A stretch of DNA of 64,000 nucleotides from Pseudomonas allokribbensis (GTDB lineage Bacteria; Pseudomonadota; Gammaproteobacteria; Pseudomonadales; Pseudomonadaceae). The stretch spans positions 2,241,001 to 2,305,000 of the forward strand of contig NZ_CP062252.1 of the NCBI RefSeq assembly GCF_014863605.1, in the 5' to 3' direction. Each line of letters opens with the position of its first letter. The stretch's first letter is position 1. Below are positions 15,385 to 24,606 of the stretch, piece after piece. Position numbers and translations under genes: made by a program. Under the pieces are notes generated by a model. It made no database searches. It was not told the DNA's origin and was given only the letters and a program-made list of their open reading frames with translations.

Positions 15385-16841
15385 CGGACGTCACTTTTAC
15401 CCGTCCCGAGTACACGGCGGCGCAGTACCGCTGGCGCTTGGTGCGCGACGTCCGCAAAGGGTCGGAAACCATCAAGGCTGCTGGCGACCGTTATCTGCCG
15501 AGGCCCAACGCTGCCGACACCAGTGAAGACAACAAGGCGCGCTATGAGGCGTACAAGAAGCGGGCAGTGTTCTACAACGCCACCGGACGTACGAAGCACA
15601 GCCTTGTCGGCGCAGTGTTCCGCACCTGGCCAACGTTGACGGTGCCTGGCGCACTTGATTACGTGGCCAGAGATGTCGACGGGCAGGGCGTGAGCGTCTA
15701 CCAGCAGTCCCAGTCGGTGATCGGGCATCTGCTCGAAGTGGGCCGTCACGGGCTGCTGGTGGATTACGCAGCAGTCGTGGCCGGAACGGTCAGCAGGGCG
15801 GACGAACTCTCCGGCCGAGCCAGGGCAAACATCGCCAGCTACACCGCAGAGTCAATCATCAACTGGAAGACGCGGCAGGTCGGCGGCCAGCACTTGCTGA
15901 GCCTTGTCGTACTGCGCGAGACGGTGGATGTCGATACGAATGACGGTTTCGGCAGTGAGCAGGTTGTTCAGTACCGCGTATTGCGTCTGGATTCGACCGG
16001 GATGTACACGCAGGAGGTGTGGGAGGAGGGTTCGAGCAAGACCTCGCAGGTTGTCGCCCCGTTTACGCCGCTGAATGGGGCTGGCCGACCATGGGAGGTG
16101 ATCCCGTTCCAGTTTGTTGGCAGCGAAAACAACGACACCACCATCGACGACGCTCCGCTGTACGACATGGCCGAAGTGAATATTGGTCATTACCGGAACA
16201 GCGCGGACTACGAGGAAGCTGCCTATCTGGTGGGTCAGCCTCAGCCGTGGATGGCGGGTCTCGATGAGCAGTGGCGCGATCACATGGAAAAGAATGGGAT
16301 ATTTCTTGGCTCCCGGGCCCCATGGATTCTTCCGGTCAACGGCACCTGTGGTGTCTGGCAGGCCCTGCCAAACACAGTCGCCAAGGAAGCCATGGACGCG
16401 AAGAAACAGGACATGGTTTCGCTCGGCGCCCGGTTGATTGAGCGAGGCAGCGCGGTGAAGACCGCCACCCAGGCCGACAACGACAGCGCCGCAGAACACA
16501 GTGTCCTGTCGCTGGTGGTCAGCAACGTCAGCGAGGCATACAGCCAGTGTCTGGAGTGGATGGCCGAGTTTGTTAATGCCCCCGGCGAGGTGGTCTACAA
16601 GCTCAACCAAGACTTTAGCCAGATCACTCTGGACGCGACGATCCTGGTCGCACTGTTCAATGCAGTTCAGGGCGGTAAGTTGCCGGAAGGTGACTTCTGG
16701 CAGTACCTGCGCGATCGCGGCGTGATCAACCCGGAGAAGACAGACGACGAAATCCGGGACGAGCTGGAGGCGCAAAGCACCGGGCCGGCCCTGGACGACA
16801 CAGAGGTGATCCCGAATGGTGGCAAACCAAGCAATCCTTGA
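15381..16841 (+). CDS. Portal protein (DUF4055)
   Basis: 486 aa. N-terminal RYLPRP, YKKRAVFYNATGRTKHSL and the LVDYA region match the DUF4055 family that occupies the portal slot in this phage type. The C-terminal helical part ends in an acidic, disordered tail. It would form the dodecameric portal through which DNA enters and leaves. Flanked by terminase and MuF genes, overlapping both. Confidence 0.85.
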   Translation: MTDVTFTRPEYTAAQYRWRLVRDVRKGSETIKAAGDRYLPRPNAADTSEDNKARYEAYKKRAVFYNATGRTKHSLVGAVFRTWPTLTVPGALDYVARDVDGQGVSVYQQSQSVIGHLLEVGRHGLLVDYAAVVAGTVSRADELSGRARANIASYTAESIINWKTRQVGGQHLLSLVVLRETVDVDTNDGFGSEQVVQYRVLRLDSTGMYTQEVWEEGSSKTSQVVAPFTPLNGAGRPWEVIPFQFVGSENNDTTIDDAPLYDMAEVNIGHYRNSADYEEAAYLVGQPQPWMAGLDEQWRDHMEKNGIFLGSRAPWILPVNGTCGVWQALPNTVAKEAMDAKKQDMVSLGARLIERGSAVKTATQADNDSAAEHSVLSLVVSNVSEAYSQCLEWMAEFVNAPGEVVYKLNQDFSQITLDATILVALFNAVQGGKLPEGDFWQYLRDRGVINPEKTDDEIRDELEAQSTGPALDDTEVIPNGGKPSNP

Positions 16842-17907
16842 TGCCACGATCCGGCACGCCGTATTTCTCGAGCAATTGAAGTCGGGGGAGGTGGCGAAGT
16901 TCGCGCCATTCCTCAAGGAGATCGACCGCTCGATCCGTGAGCGGCTGACCCGGGCCGACCTGACGGATTACACCGTCGCTCGGCTTGAGCGGCTGCTGAG
17001 CGAGGTCGACAGCCTGCTGCTGGGTATCTTCGACCGGTACAGCGAGAAGCTGAACCTCGACCTGGTGGATATCGCCAACTACGAGGCCGAGTTTGAGGCG
17101 ACCAGCCTGACCCGGGCGGCGCCGGTTGGCGTTTCGTTCGACGCGGCGGTGCCTGGTGCTGCTGCGATCCGCGCTGCAATCCTCACCAACCCGCTCAGCG
17201 TGCGCGGCGCGGATGGCGGCAAGCTGCTCAAGTCGTTCATTGAAGGCTTCACCAGCACCGAGCGGCAACGCCTCACTGGCGCGATCCGGCAGGGCTTCTT
17301 CGAAGGCCAGACCAACTTCCAGATCATCAAGAACATTCGCGGCACCAAGGCGCTGAAGTACAACGACGGCATCCTGGCCACGACCAACCGCAACGCCGGT
17401 TCGATCGTTCGGACTGCGGTGCAGCACGTCGCCACCCAGGCGCGCATGGAAACGCTGAAAGCGAATTCCGATGTCGTGCCGTCGGTGGAATGGGTCAGCA
17501 CGCTGGATACGAAGACGACCAGTCAGTGCCGGACGCTCGACAAACGCAGGTTCAAGCTCACCGAAGGGCCGAGGCCACCGATCCACATCAACTGCCGCTC
17601 GACAGTGGTGGCGGTGACGCGCTTCAGCGATCTGTTCGCCGAGGGCGCTACGCGATCATCCATTGGCGATGCTGGCGCGCAACAAGTGCGTGCCGACCTC
17701 AGCTATTACGACTGGCTCAAACAACAGCCGGCGGCGTTTCAGGACAAGGCCATTGGCCCGGTTCGGGCGAAGCTCTTCCGCGAAGGTGGTCTAAGCGTCG
17801 AGCGATTCGCCGAGCTGCAGCTTGATCGCAATTTTGCACCGATGACACTTACTCAGATGAAGGCAATTGAGCCCCTTGCGTTTGAACGCGCGGGGCTAAC
17901 CCTTTAG
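16816..17907 (+). CDS. Minor head protein, MuF/SPP1 gp7 type
   Basis: 363 aa. The central segment GSIVRTAVQHVATQARME, then WVSTLDTKTTSQCRTLDKR and PPIHINCRSTVV, is the classic Phage_Mu_F domain with conserved Cys and His. The N-terminal 100 residues are helical. Such proteins associate with the portal in procapsid assembly. Start 16816 has AGGTGA upstream and overlaps the portal gene by 26 bp. Confidence 0.88.
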   Translation: MVANQAILDATIRHAVFLEQLKSGEVAKFAPFLKEIDRSIRERLTRADLTDYTVARLERLLSEVDSLLLGIFDRYSEKLNLDLVDIANYEAEFEATSLTRAAPVGVSFDAAVPGAAAIRAAILTNPLSVRGADGGKLLKSFIEGFTSTERQRLTGAIRQGFFEGQTNFQIIKNIRGTKALKYNDGILATTNRNAGSIVRTAVQHVATQARMETLKANSDVVPSVEWVSTLDTKTTSQCRTLDKRRFKLTEGPRPPIHINCRSTVVAVTRFSDLFAEGATRSSIGDAGAQQVRADLSYYDWLKQQPAAFQDKAIGPVRAKLFREGGLSVERFAELQLDRNFAPMTLTQMKAIEPLAFERAGLTL

Positions 17908-18503
17908 CGGTAGGTTTCTTGGCTGTACCAGAAATACGTCGGGATCGGATTCTGAACCGCAGGCTTGCCGTCAAGGTAAGCGCGGCCCGCGTCCACGTTG
18001 AAGTCGAGAGCATTCACTGGGCGGTAGAAATCAAATTTCCGCTTTGTTTTTGTGAAAATGCCAGTTTTCACGAGGGCCTCAACTACAGCCGTCGTAGCCT
18101 GCATCGTGTTGCGATAGGGCGAATCCTTCGGCAGGAAGAAGCGACGGATAAGCGGATCCAGTCCGCCGGAGAACTGGCTATCAAAGCGTTCCAGGGCCTG
18201 GGTGCGAGCATTCACGGGCAAGCTATCACGATAAAGCTCAAAATTTTCCGCTCTGTCGTCGTCGGCTCCGAACGACACTGTCGCTTGGCGCAGGCAGTAA
18301 TCGACTAAACGCACCAAGTCGATGTGTTCGCCATCGGCTTCGGGTAGTTCGATGTAGCGGTCGTCTTTCAGAAGGGGGGTTGGCAGTGTTTCTGCCATCG
18401 GATGGTTGGTCATAAGAACCTCGTAAAAGTGGTAAGGAAGAACGGCGAATTGAGGCCGGCCTTTCTCGTCATTGATGAACTGCACATTTTGTTTCAGGGT
18501 CAT
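17904..18503 (-). CDS. Antitoxin-like N-terminus fused to unknown domain; accessory gene
   Basis: 199 aa read against the late operon. Residues about 8-32 (QFINDEKGRPQFAVLPYHFY) resemble the N-terminus of Phd/YefM-type antitoxins; the rest (LVDYCLRQATVSFGADDD, RRFFLPKDSPYRNTM) is not recognised. A perfect 8-3-8 dyad (18517-18535) lies 14 bp upstream of the start, consistent with autoregulation. Inserted between head genes with its own AT-rich promoter region, it is a typical prophage moron and a candidate for exclusion of other phages. Confidence 0.6.
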   Translation of the reverse strand: MTLKQNVQFINDEKGRPQFAVLPYHFYEVLMTNHPMAETLPTPLLKDDRYIELPEADGEHIDLVRLVDYCLRQATVSFGADDDRAENFELYRDSLPVNARTQALERFDSQFSGGLDPLIRRFFLPKDSPYRNTMQATTAVVEALVKTGIFTKTKRKFDFYRPVNALDFNVDAGRAYLDGKPAVQNPIPTYFWYSQETYR

Positions 18504-18516
18504 GGTTTTTCCTCTT

Positions 18517-18535
18517 TTTCATTTCCCAAATGAAA
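18517..18535. promoter_or_regulatory. Perfect dyad operator upstream of accessory gene
   Basis: TTTCATTT-CCC-AAATGAAA, 14 bp from the start codon of the minus-strand gene ending at 17904. Position and symmetry suggest autoregulatory binding. Confidence 0.5.
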
Positions 18536-18619
18536 TATATGAAATAATTGATACGCCCGCAACCTTTGTTTTTCCTATCTGCAGGCAGGGCCTGCACCGA
18601 CGTCTCTGGGAGACAACCA

Positions 18620-19336
18620 ATGCTGAAATTCCAACTGGATACCCTGGAAGGGGTAGATGAAGCCGTGCGCGCTCTTTACACCGAGAAGGACGGCAAGTTC
18701 GTACTCGGCATTGAAGGTCTACCGCAGCAAGAAGATGTATCCGGCCTGAAGGCCAAGGTTGATGAACTGCTCGGCGAGAAGAAAGCCGCCGAGAAGAAGG
18801 CGCGCGAAGCTGAAGAGTCTGCGCGGCTGGAGCGGGAAGAGCTCGCTCGCAAGTCCGGCAACGTCGAAGAGCTCGAACGTTCCTGGACTGAGAAATTCAC
18901 CCGCCGTGAAGCTGAGCTGACCGGCACGCTGGAACAGGAGCGCGCAACGCTGAGCGGGCAGATCCGGGATCTGACTGTCGGCCGTACCGCTACTGATATC
19001 GCGTCTGCCCTGGCAATCCCGGGCAGCGCGGAAGCATTGCTACCTCACATTGAGCGACGTCTGAGCGTTGAACAGCGCGATGGGAAACCGGTAGTTGTGG
19101 TCCTCGATAAACAAGGAAAGCTCTCTGCATCAACGCTAGACGAACTGAAAGCCGAGTTCGCAAACAACACGGCGTTTGCACCGCTGATCGCGGGTAGCAA
19201 GGCATCGGGTGGCGGGGCCGTCGGTGCAGGAAATGGCGGCGGGGCCGCATTGAAACGTTCTGAAATGACACCAGTGGCCAAGCGTGAATACATCACCGCT
19301 CATGGCCAAGACGCGTACCTGAAATTGCCCAAATAA
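18620..19336 (+). CDS. Capsid scaffolding-type protein
   Basis: 238 aa from Met 18620 (GGAGA upstream). A long charged coiled coil spans about residues 55-125 (KKAAEKKAREAEESARLERE), then a globular part and a Gly-rich linker (SGGGAVGAGNGGG) before the conserved-looking end SEMTPVAKREYITAHG. Location directly before the major capsid gene and this composition indicate a scaffold protein that shapes the prohead. Confidence 0.75.
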   Translation: MLKFQLDTLEGVDEAVRALYTEKDGKFVLGIEGLPQQEDVSGLKAKVDELLGEKKAAEKKAREAEESARLEREELARKSGNVEELERSWTEKFTRREAELTGTLEQERATLSGQIRDLTVGRTATDIASALAIPGSAEALLPHIERRLSVEQRDGKPVVVVLDKQGKLSASTLDELKAEFANNTAFAPLIAGSKASGGGAVGAGNGGGAALKRSEMTPVAKREYITAHGQDAYLKLPK

Positions 19337-19347
19337 TGGAGTAACCC

Positions 19348-20295
19348 ATGGCGACTACCGTCAACTCGGACATGATCGTTTACAACGACCTTGCCCAAAC
19401 CGCCTACCTGGAGCGCATCCAGGATGTAATGGATATTTTTAATGGTTCGTCGAATGGCGCCATCATCCTCGACAACGAACTGATCGAAGGTGACCTCCGT
19501 AAGCGCTCCTTTTACAAACTCGGTGGCTCGATTGCACACCGCGATGTGAACTCGGTCGCTGCTGTCGCTGGCCAGAAAATCGGCTCCGGCGAAATGGTCG
19601 GCGTGAAGGTGCCGTTCAAATACGGTCCTTACGAAACCACCGAGGAGGCATTCAAGCGCCGCGCTCGCTCGCCGGAAGAGTTTTCTGAGCTGGTGGGCCA
19701 GGATTATGCCGATGCGGTACTCGAGGGTTACATCCAATACGCCATGGCTGCGCTGAAGGCTTCCATCGGTGCCAATGCCAACATGGTTGCCAAGGCTAGT
19801 TTCGCCACCGACGGCAAGAAGGCGCTGACCAAGGGGATGCGCAAATTCGGTGACCGTTTCGGTCGCATCGCTCTTTGGACCATGGATTCGGCAACTTACT
19901 TCGACATGGTTGATCAGGCGATCACCGAAAAGGTGTACGAAGAGGCAGGAGTGGTCATCTACGGTGGTCAGCCAGGCACCATGGGCAAACCGGTTTTGGT
20001 GTCCGATACCATTCCAACTGAAACCATCTTCGGGTTGCAGGCGGGGGCGGTGAAAATCACCGAGTCCCAGGCGCCAGGCTTCCGCTCCTACAACATCGAC
20101 AATCAGGAAAACTTGGCGATGGGGTTTCGGGCTGAAGGCACGTTCAACATGGATCTTCTCGGCTACAGCTGGAAAGACTCTACTGGTGGCGTCAACCCGA
20201 ACTTGGCAGCAATCGGAGCTGGTGCCAACTGGTCCAAGTACGCGAACAGTGACAAGGCAACCGCTGGCGTTTTGATCGACCTTTCCGCGCCGTAA
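19348..20295 (+). CDS. Major capsid protein
   Basis: 315 aa. Sits in the major coat slot after the scaffold. Segments such as NGAIILDNELIEGDL, YAMAALKASIGAN and GKPVLVSDTIP match coat proteins of Pseudomonas siphophages with an HK97-type fold. A GGAG ribosome site precedes the start. It forms the icosahedral shell. Confidence 0.85.
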   Translation: MATTVNSDMIVYNDLAQTAYLERIQDVMDIFNGSSNGAIILDNELIEGDLRKRSFYKLGGSIAHRDVNSVAAVAGQKIGSGEMVGVKVPFKYGPYETTEEAFKRRARSPEEFSELVGQDYADAVLEGYIQYAMAALKASIGANANMVAKASFATDGKKALTKGMRKFGDRFGRIALWTMDSATYFDMVDQAITEKVYEEAGVVIYGGQPGTMGKPVLVSDTIPTETIFGLQAGAVKITESQAPGFRSYNIDNQENLAMGFRAEGTFNMDLLGYSWKDSTGGVNPNLAAIGAGANWSKYANSDKATAGVLIDLSAP

Positions 20296-20343
20296 TCGGC
20301 TCATCCACTGCGGGCACCCTGTACTGGGTGCCCTGGAGGTTTC

Positions 20344-20934
20344 ATGGAACTCATTTATTCCGCGCAAACGGCAGGCTTCGATCCGGAAAAACGGTACCGA
20401 AATCCAACACACTTTGACCGGCCCGAGGCGGGTGTGACCCATGCGGTTGTGATCGGCGACTGGCCGAAGGTGGTCGATGCCTATGAGACCCTGGGCGTCG
20501 AGGTTTCGGTGACGATGCCTTTGATCAGCCAGCGTGTTGATTCGGGCTGCGCCGACGCCATTGCCAGCCTGGAACAGGACAACGACACCCTCCGCGCTGA
20601 GCTTGACGGCATCCTTCGACTGATCGAAGCCGCCGAGGGGCAATCGGACTTGGAACATCCGGGCGCGGGCGAACTGCCGATCCGCCTGTTTGGTGCGCTG
20701 AAAGCCATCCATGAGGGTTTCGAAACCCTTGCGGGTGAACGTGACAACTTGGCGGGCGAGGTTGAATCTCTCCGCGCTGAAGTCGAACGCCTGAAGGAGG
20801 CAGCGGAACCGGTCGATAATGCCGAGAAGATCGCAAACCTCAAAGCCCAACTCGACGCCGCCAACGTGACGTATCGGGCGAATGCTTCGGTAGAATCGCT
20901 GGAAAAGGCAGTTGCTGATCTGCAGCAGGCGTAA
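20344..20934 (+). CDS. Head-region protein with C-terminal coiled coil
   Basis: 196 aa. N-terminal 60 residues (MELIYSAQTAGFDPEKRYRN, VVIGDWPKVVDAYETLGV) form a small globular domain. Residues about 115-195 are charged and helical (ERDNLAGEVESLRAEVERL). Its place between capsid and head-tail joining genes suggests a capsid accessory; the role is not known. Confidence 0.65.
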   Translation: MELIYSAQTAGFDPEKRYRNPTHFDRPEAGVTHAVVIGDWPKVVDAYETLGVEVSVTMPLISQRVDSGCADAIASLEQDNDTLRAELDGILRLIEAAEGQSDLEHPGAGELPIRLFGALKAIHEGFETLAGERDNLAGEVESLRAEVERLKEAAEPVDNAEKIANLKAQLDAANVTYRANASVESLEKAVADLQQA

Positions 20935-20991
20935 CAATCCGGGTGCCCGGTAACGTGGCATCCGACCCAGAACACCACAGCGAGCTGATTC

Positions 20992-21495
20992 ATGACTCTC
21001 ATCATTGAGGACGGTACCGGCAGGCCTGACGCCGAAAGCTATGCATCCGCCGAAGACTTGGCCATGTACGCCGTGAAGTTCGGCGTGGTCATTCCGGCGG
21101 AAGTACCTGCACAGGAAGCGCTGCTGCGTCGTGCCGCACTGGCGATGGATGGCATGACGTGGAAAGGGCGGAAGACCAACAGCGAGCAGGCTCTGTCCTG
21201 GCCGCGCCGGGGCGTGGAGTTGGATCGCGAAATCAAGCCTGACAACTACCTCCCAGCGCGGATCCAGTACGGCCAGATGGCGCTGGCTGCGGAGATCCAT
21301 CAGGACGATATTGATCCGCCGGAAAAGCGCAGAGGCGCGGTAACGCTGGAACGAGTCGAAGGCGCAGTGACACGCGAGTACGCGACGATCCCGAACACCA
21401 GTGGACGATTGTTGCCGGCGGCGCCTGACCGGCCGAGCGCAACTCAGTTTGCTGACTATCTGCAGAGACGTGGTTTGTTCGCTGTCCGTGCTTGA
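20992..21495 (+). CDS. DnaT-like head-tail connector
   Basis: 167 aa. Start MTLIIEDGTGRPDAESYAS, ALSWPRRGVELD and the helical middle match the phage family annotated as DnaT-like ssDNA-binding, which in siphophages occupies the adaptor (HK97 gp6-like) position. Given the gene order (capsid, this, head-closure, gp10-like), a connector role is more likely than DNA binding. Confidence 0.75.
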   Translation: MTLIIEDGTGRPDAESYASAEDLAMYAVKFGVVIPAEVPAQEALLRRAALAMDGMTWKGRKTNSEQALSWPRRGVELDREIKPDNYLPARIQYGQMALAAEIHQDDIDPPEKRRGAVTLERVEGAVTREYATIPNTSGRLLPAAPDRPSATQFADYLQRRGLFAVRA

Positions 21496-21529
21496 ACTAC
21501 TTTTAATCCTCCATTGATAGGAGGTGAGT

Positions 21530-21712
21530 ATGCAGCAGGAAGAAAAAGCCGCGTGGGATCAATACTACGCGGCAGCGGTTATCGCGGTCGCATCAATTCC
21601 TCAGGAAAAGACGGGATCGCCACTGGATAGCTTGAATAGCACTCCAATGTCTATCGCGAACAGAGCTGCGACGCTCGCGGACCTGATGTTTGAGCAGCGC
21701 AAAAAGCGATAG
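21530..21712 (+). CDS. Small unknown phage protein
   Basis: 60 aa, helical (EEKAAWDQYYAAAVIAVASI at the N-terminus), with a strong AGGAGG 5 nt before ATG 21530. Lies between connector genes. No family recognised. Confidence 0.65.
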   Translation: MQQEEKAAWDQYYAAAVIAVASIPQEKTGSPLDSLNSTPMSIANRAATLADLMFEQRKKR

Positions 21713-21741
21713 CAGTAACCACTAACCCTCTCGGAGCCACC

Positions 21742-22110
21742 ATGGCCTTCTACGACGAAATGGCCGTGATGGCTCTGGAGATGATTACAGAGTTCGGCCA
21801 GCCGGTGACCATCCGCGCGACAACTGTCGGCGAGTACGACCCGGAAACCGGTTCGGCACCGCCCGACACCACCAAAGAGCAGACCGCCCAAGGCATCCTG
21901 CTCGACTTCACCGGTCAGGAGTTCCAGAACAACAGCCTCATCAAGCAGGGCGACAAGAAACTCAAAATCGCCGCGAAGGGGATGGAGTGGGTGCCGGACT
22001 TGCTGAACAAGGTGATCATTCAGGGGCGCACCTGGTCCATCGTGCCGCCTTTGAAAGAAGTGAATCCGGCCGGTACACCGATCCTGTATGAATTGCAGGT
22101 GCGGTCATGA
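21742..22110 (+). CDS. Head closure (stopper) protein
   Basis: 122 aa, beta-rich. EFGQPVTIRATTVGEYDP and QGILLDFTGQEF resemble the small head-closure proteins that follow the adaptor in siphophages. The stop overlaps the next gene as ATGA. Confidence 0.7.
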   Translation: MAFYDEMAVMALEMITEFGQPVTIRATTVGEYDPETGSAPPDTTKEQTAQGILLDFTGQEFQNNSLIKQGDKKLKIAAKGMEWVPDLLNKVIIQGRTWSIVPPLKEVNPAGTPILYELQVRS

Positions 22111-22763
22111 GTCGCGCGGGCGCCGGCCAGTCCGGTAGCTTTGCACTGAGCCTCGCCGAATTCGCTGCCCACGCCACGGAAGCCATAGACGCCAGTCTTC
22201 GAGAGATCGTCATTGAACTCGGCAACAGCGTCATCCGTATGTCGCCGGTGGGCAACCCTGAAATCTGGGCGGCGAATGTCGCTCACCGCCAAGCGAATAG
22301 CAGGGCGGCTGATGATTACGACTTCAAGGTCAGCGTTCGCAACACACTCATTAATCTCGACGAATCGAACTTCACGAAGGCTGGCAAACTCCGGCGCGGC
22401 GTGAAGTACGCCAAGCCGCTGACCAAGGCTGAGCGTGACCAGAACTTCAACGTGAACGGCCTTGTTTCTGGCAAGGGCTACGTCGGAGGCCGGTTCCGTG
22501 GCAACTGGATGTTCAGCATCGGATCACCGGACAGCACCACGACTGACGAAGTCGACCCGAGCGGTGCCAAATCAACGGCACGGATCGTTGCCGGCGCGAT
22601 CGAGTTCAAGGCGGGCGATACCTGTTACATCACCAACAGTCTCGGATATGCGATCCCGCTGGAGTTTGGGCATTCGACCCAGGCACCGGGCGGCATGGTC
22701 CGCATCACTGTGGCCCGCTTTCAGCAGATCGTGCTGGAAGCCATCAGGAACAACCGAGTATGA
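22107..22763 (+). CDS. HK97 gp10-like neck/tail-completion protein
   Basis: 218 aa. RMSPVGNPEIWAAN near residue 45, the G/R-rich FRGNWMFSIGSP and the C-terminal IPLEFGHSTQAPGGMV motif are typical of the gp10-like family. It joins heads and tails. ATGA overlaps on both sides indicate coupled translation. Confidence 0.82.
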   Translation: MSRAGAGQSGSFALSLAEFAAHATEAIDASLREIVIELGNSVIRMSPVGNPEIWAANVAHRQANSRAADDYDFKVSVRNTLINLDESNFTKAGKLRRGVKYAKPLTKAERDQNFNVNGLVSGKGYVGGRFRGNWMFSIGSPDSTTTDEVDPSGAKSTARIVAGAIEFKAGDTCYITNSLGYAIPLEFGHSTQAPGGMVRITVARFQQIVLEAIRNNRV

Positions 22764-23176
22764 GCCACAACATCATTGCCTCGATCTACGAGGCAAGGCT
22801 GATCACATGGGCGAACGTGTTGCCGGTACCGCTGAAGGTTGTCGTCGAGAACGAGGCTTACACGCCTGTTGCCGACGCTACGTACCTGAGGGCTTACACG
22901 CTACCCGCAGATACCGCGAGCAACACGCTGGCGGGTGACCACAAGCTGTACACCGGCGTGTTTCAAGTCAGCATCGTGACGCCATCGGGCAAGTTTCGTG
23001 GCGCGGCCGGGGCGCTGGCTGACCAGATCGCGGCCCTGTTCCCGCTGTACGAGCGAAACACGAAGAGCGCGCTGACCGTGGTGACCATGACGCCGGTTGA
23101 TCAGGGACCAGGTATTCCGGACGACACAACTTTCACCGTGCCGGTTTCGTTCCAGTACCGGGCCGATACCATTTAA
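22760..23176 (+). CDS. Tail terminator (DUF4128)
   Basis: 138 aa. YTGVFQVSIVTPSGKFRGAA, ADQIAALFP and PDDTTFTVPVSFQYR fit the DUF4128/tail terminator family (lambda gpU slot). It caps the tail tube at its correct length. Confidence 0.8.
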   Translation: MSHNIIASIYEARLITWANVLPVPLKVVVENEAYTPVADATYLRAYTLPADTASNTLAGDHKLYTGVFQVSIVTPSGKFRGAAGALADQIAALFPLYERNTKSALTVVTMTPVDQGPGIPDDTTFTVPVSFQYRADTI

Positions 23177-23199
23177 AACCGCCCATTGGGCAACCCCGA

Positions 23200-23221
23200 A
23201 ACCCGCCATTGAGCGGGTTTT
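23200..23221 (+). terminator. Hairpin before the tail tube gene
   Basis: AACCCGC, CATTGA loop, GCGGGTTTT. A 7-bp stem with a short T tail; it would attenuate transcription or act as an mRNA processing/stability element ahead of the highly expressed tail tube gene. Confidence 0.5.
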
Positions 23222-23247
23222 GTCATTTCTGAAAAGAGGAAACACCA

Positions 23248-23895
23248 ATGGCCGTTTTTCTGCCCAATGGATCGAACGCCGCTATCGCTGGCTCGTATGA
23301 CGCACCGATCATTTTTACTGCAATCACCAATGCGACCGAAGCTGTTGCATCGTCGGCAGGCCATGACCTTGAGGTAGGCGACTTCGTTGAAGTCACTTCC
23401 GGCTGGGCGCGCCTGAACAATCGTATTGCTCGAGTTAAGACGGTGACCACCGACTCGTTCGTGCTGGAGAAGATCAATACGCTAAATGCGGCACGCTTCA
23501 TCGCTGGCGCAGGCGGCGGTTCGGTTCGCAAAATTCTGACTTGGGTACCGATCAGCCAAGTCACGGATTCGAGCAAGTCCGGCGGCGAGCAGCAAAACGT
23601 CACTTACTCGTTCCTCGAGGAAGACGATGATCACCAGATCCCGACGTCCAAGTCTGCACTGTCGTTCACGCTGACCATGGCCGATGACCCGGCGCTGCCG
23701 CACAACGATGTGCTGCTGGAAGCCGACGACGACAAGAAACCGCGCGCGGTTCGCGTGAATCTCGCTTCGGGTGGCGTCATTGCCTACAACGCTTATGCAT
23801 CGTTCGACAATGTGCCCTCGATGACCAAGAACAACATCATGGCGGTCACTGCGGTGTTTGCTGTGGTTGCCAAATTCATCCGCTACGGCGTTTAA
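23248..23895 (+). CDS. Major tail (tube) protein
   Basis: 215 aa. Ig-less siphophage tube protein: N-terminal MAVFLPNGSNAAIAGSYD, a Gly-rich AGAGGGSVRKI loop, and FTLTMADDPALPHND. It follows the tail terminator and precedes the tail chaperones, the standard place for the tube subunit. GAGG lies 8 nt before the start. Confidence 0.82.
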   Translation: MAVFLPNGSNAAIAGSYDAPIIFTAITNATEAVASSAGHDLEVGDFVEVTSGWARLNNRIARVKTVTTDSFVLEKINTLNAARFIAGAGGGSVRKILTWVPISQVTDSSKSGGEQQNVTYSFLEEDDDHQIPTSKSALSFTLTMADDPALPHNDVLLEADDDKKPRAVRVNLASGGVIAYNAYASFDNVPSMTKNNIMAVTAVFAVVAKFIRYGV

Positions 23896-23904
23896 GGGGA
23901 ACTC

Positions 23905-24294
23905 ATGGCTAAGTTCAAAATTGCCCAGAATCCCACCTTCAACGCCGAGGTTGATATTCCGCGCGTTGGCGGCACCACGATCAAAGTGCCGTTTGAGTTC
24001 AAATACCGCGATCGCAAGGAGCTGGCGGTGCTGTTCGCCGGCTGGCAGGAAAGCGCGAAGGAAGATCAAGCGCGCTTCAAGGCCAAAGGTGACGAGCTCA
24101 CGCTGATCGAAATCACTGACTCGCACGTCGAGCGGCAGATCGAACAGGTGACCCAGCTGGTTACTGGTTGGGGGTTCGACGATAAATTCAACGCCGAATC
24201 GATCCGCGCCCTGGTGGAAACCTCGGCCGGTGCTGGTGACGCGATCGTCGACGCTTACCAGAAGGCGTTCTCCGTTGCCCGCCTGGGAAACTGA
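23905..24294 (+). CDS. Tail assembly chaperone G
   Basis: 129 aa. KIAQNPTFNAEVDIPR, then VPFEFKYRDRKELAVLFAGW and a helical C-terminus match the tail assembly chaperone family (lambda G slot), which coats the tape measure before tube assembly. The frame ends GGA AAC TGA directly on a slippery heptamer, allowing read-through into the GT product. Confidence 0.85.
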   Translation: MAKFKIAQNPTFNAEVDIPRVGGTTIKVPFEFKYRDRKELAVLFAGWQESAKEDQARFKAKGDELTLIEITDSHVERQIEQVTQLVTGWGFDDKFNAESIRALVETSAGAGDAIVDAYQKAFSVARLGN

Positions 24295-24596
24295 TCAGCG
24301 CCGCGCGCTCCCTCTATCAGCCGAGTATTCAGGGCCAAGACGCCTTTGGATTTTCGGCTGAAGACTACGGCGACGAATGCGAAGTGTGGGCCGATAACTG
24401 GCCCGCGTTCTGCCTCTTCAATGCTCTGTCAACGCAATGGCGTACAGGCGCGTGCGGCGCTACCGGGCTGGACTACGCGTCCATTCGCGATGTGTCCGGG
24501 TTCCTCGGCATCAAGAAAAAGCAAATCGGTGAGATTTTTCCCGACCTTCAAGTCATGGAGGCCGAAGCACTGCTCGTCATGAGCGAATCGAAGTAA
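23905..24596 (+). CDS. Chaperone GT fusion by programmed -1 frameshift
   Basis: The heptamer G GGA AAC (24285-24291) lies immediately before the G stop and is in the correct X XXY YYZ register. Slipping back one base continues as GKLISAARSLYQPS and on through a DUF1799-type T domain (FGFSAEDYGDECEVW, LDYASIRDVSGFLGI) to a stop at 24594-24596, for about 230 aa in total. Lambda makes gpG/gpGT the same way with a closely similar heptamer. Read as join(23905..24291,24291..24596). Confidence 0.9.
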
Positions 24597-24606
24597 TGGA
24601 GCACTC

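Noticed and set aside
19300..21300. 666-codon open frame on the minus strand
   Set aside because: It lies antisense to the capsid and neighbouring head genes; high-GC codon bias keeps the opposite frame open. No ribosome site or recognisable domain.
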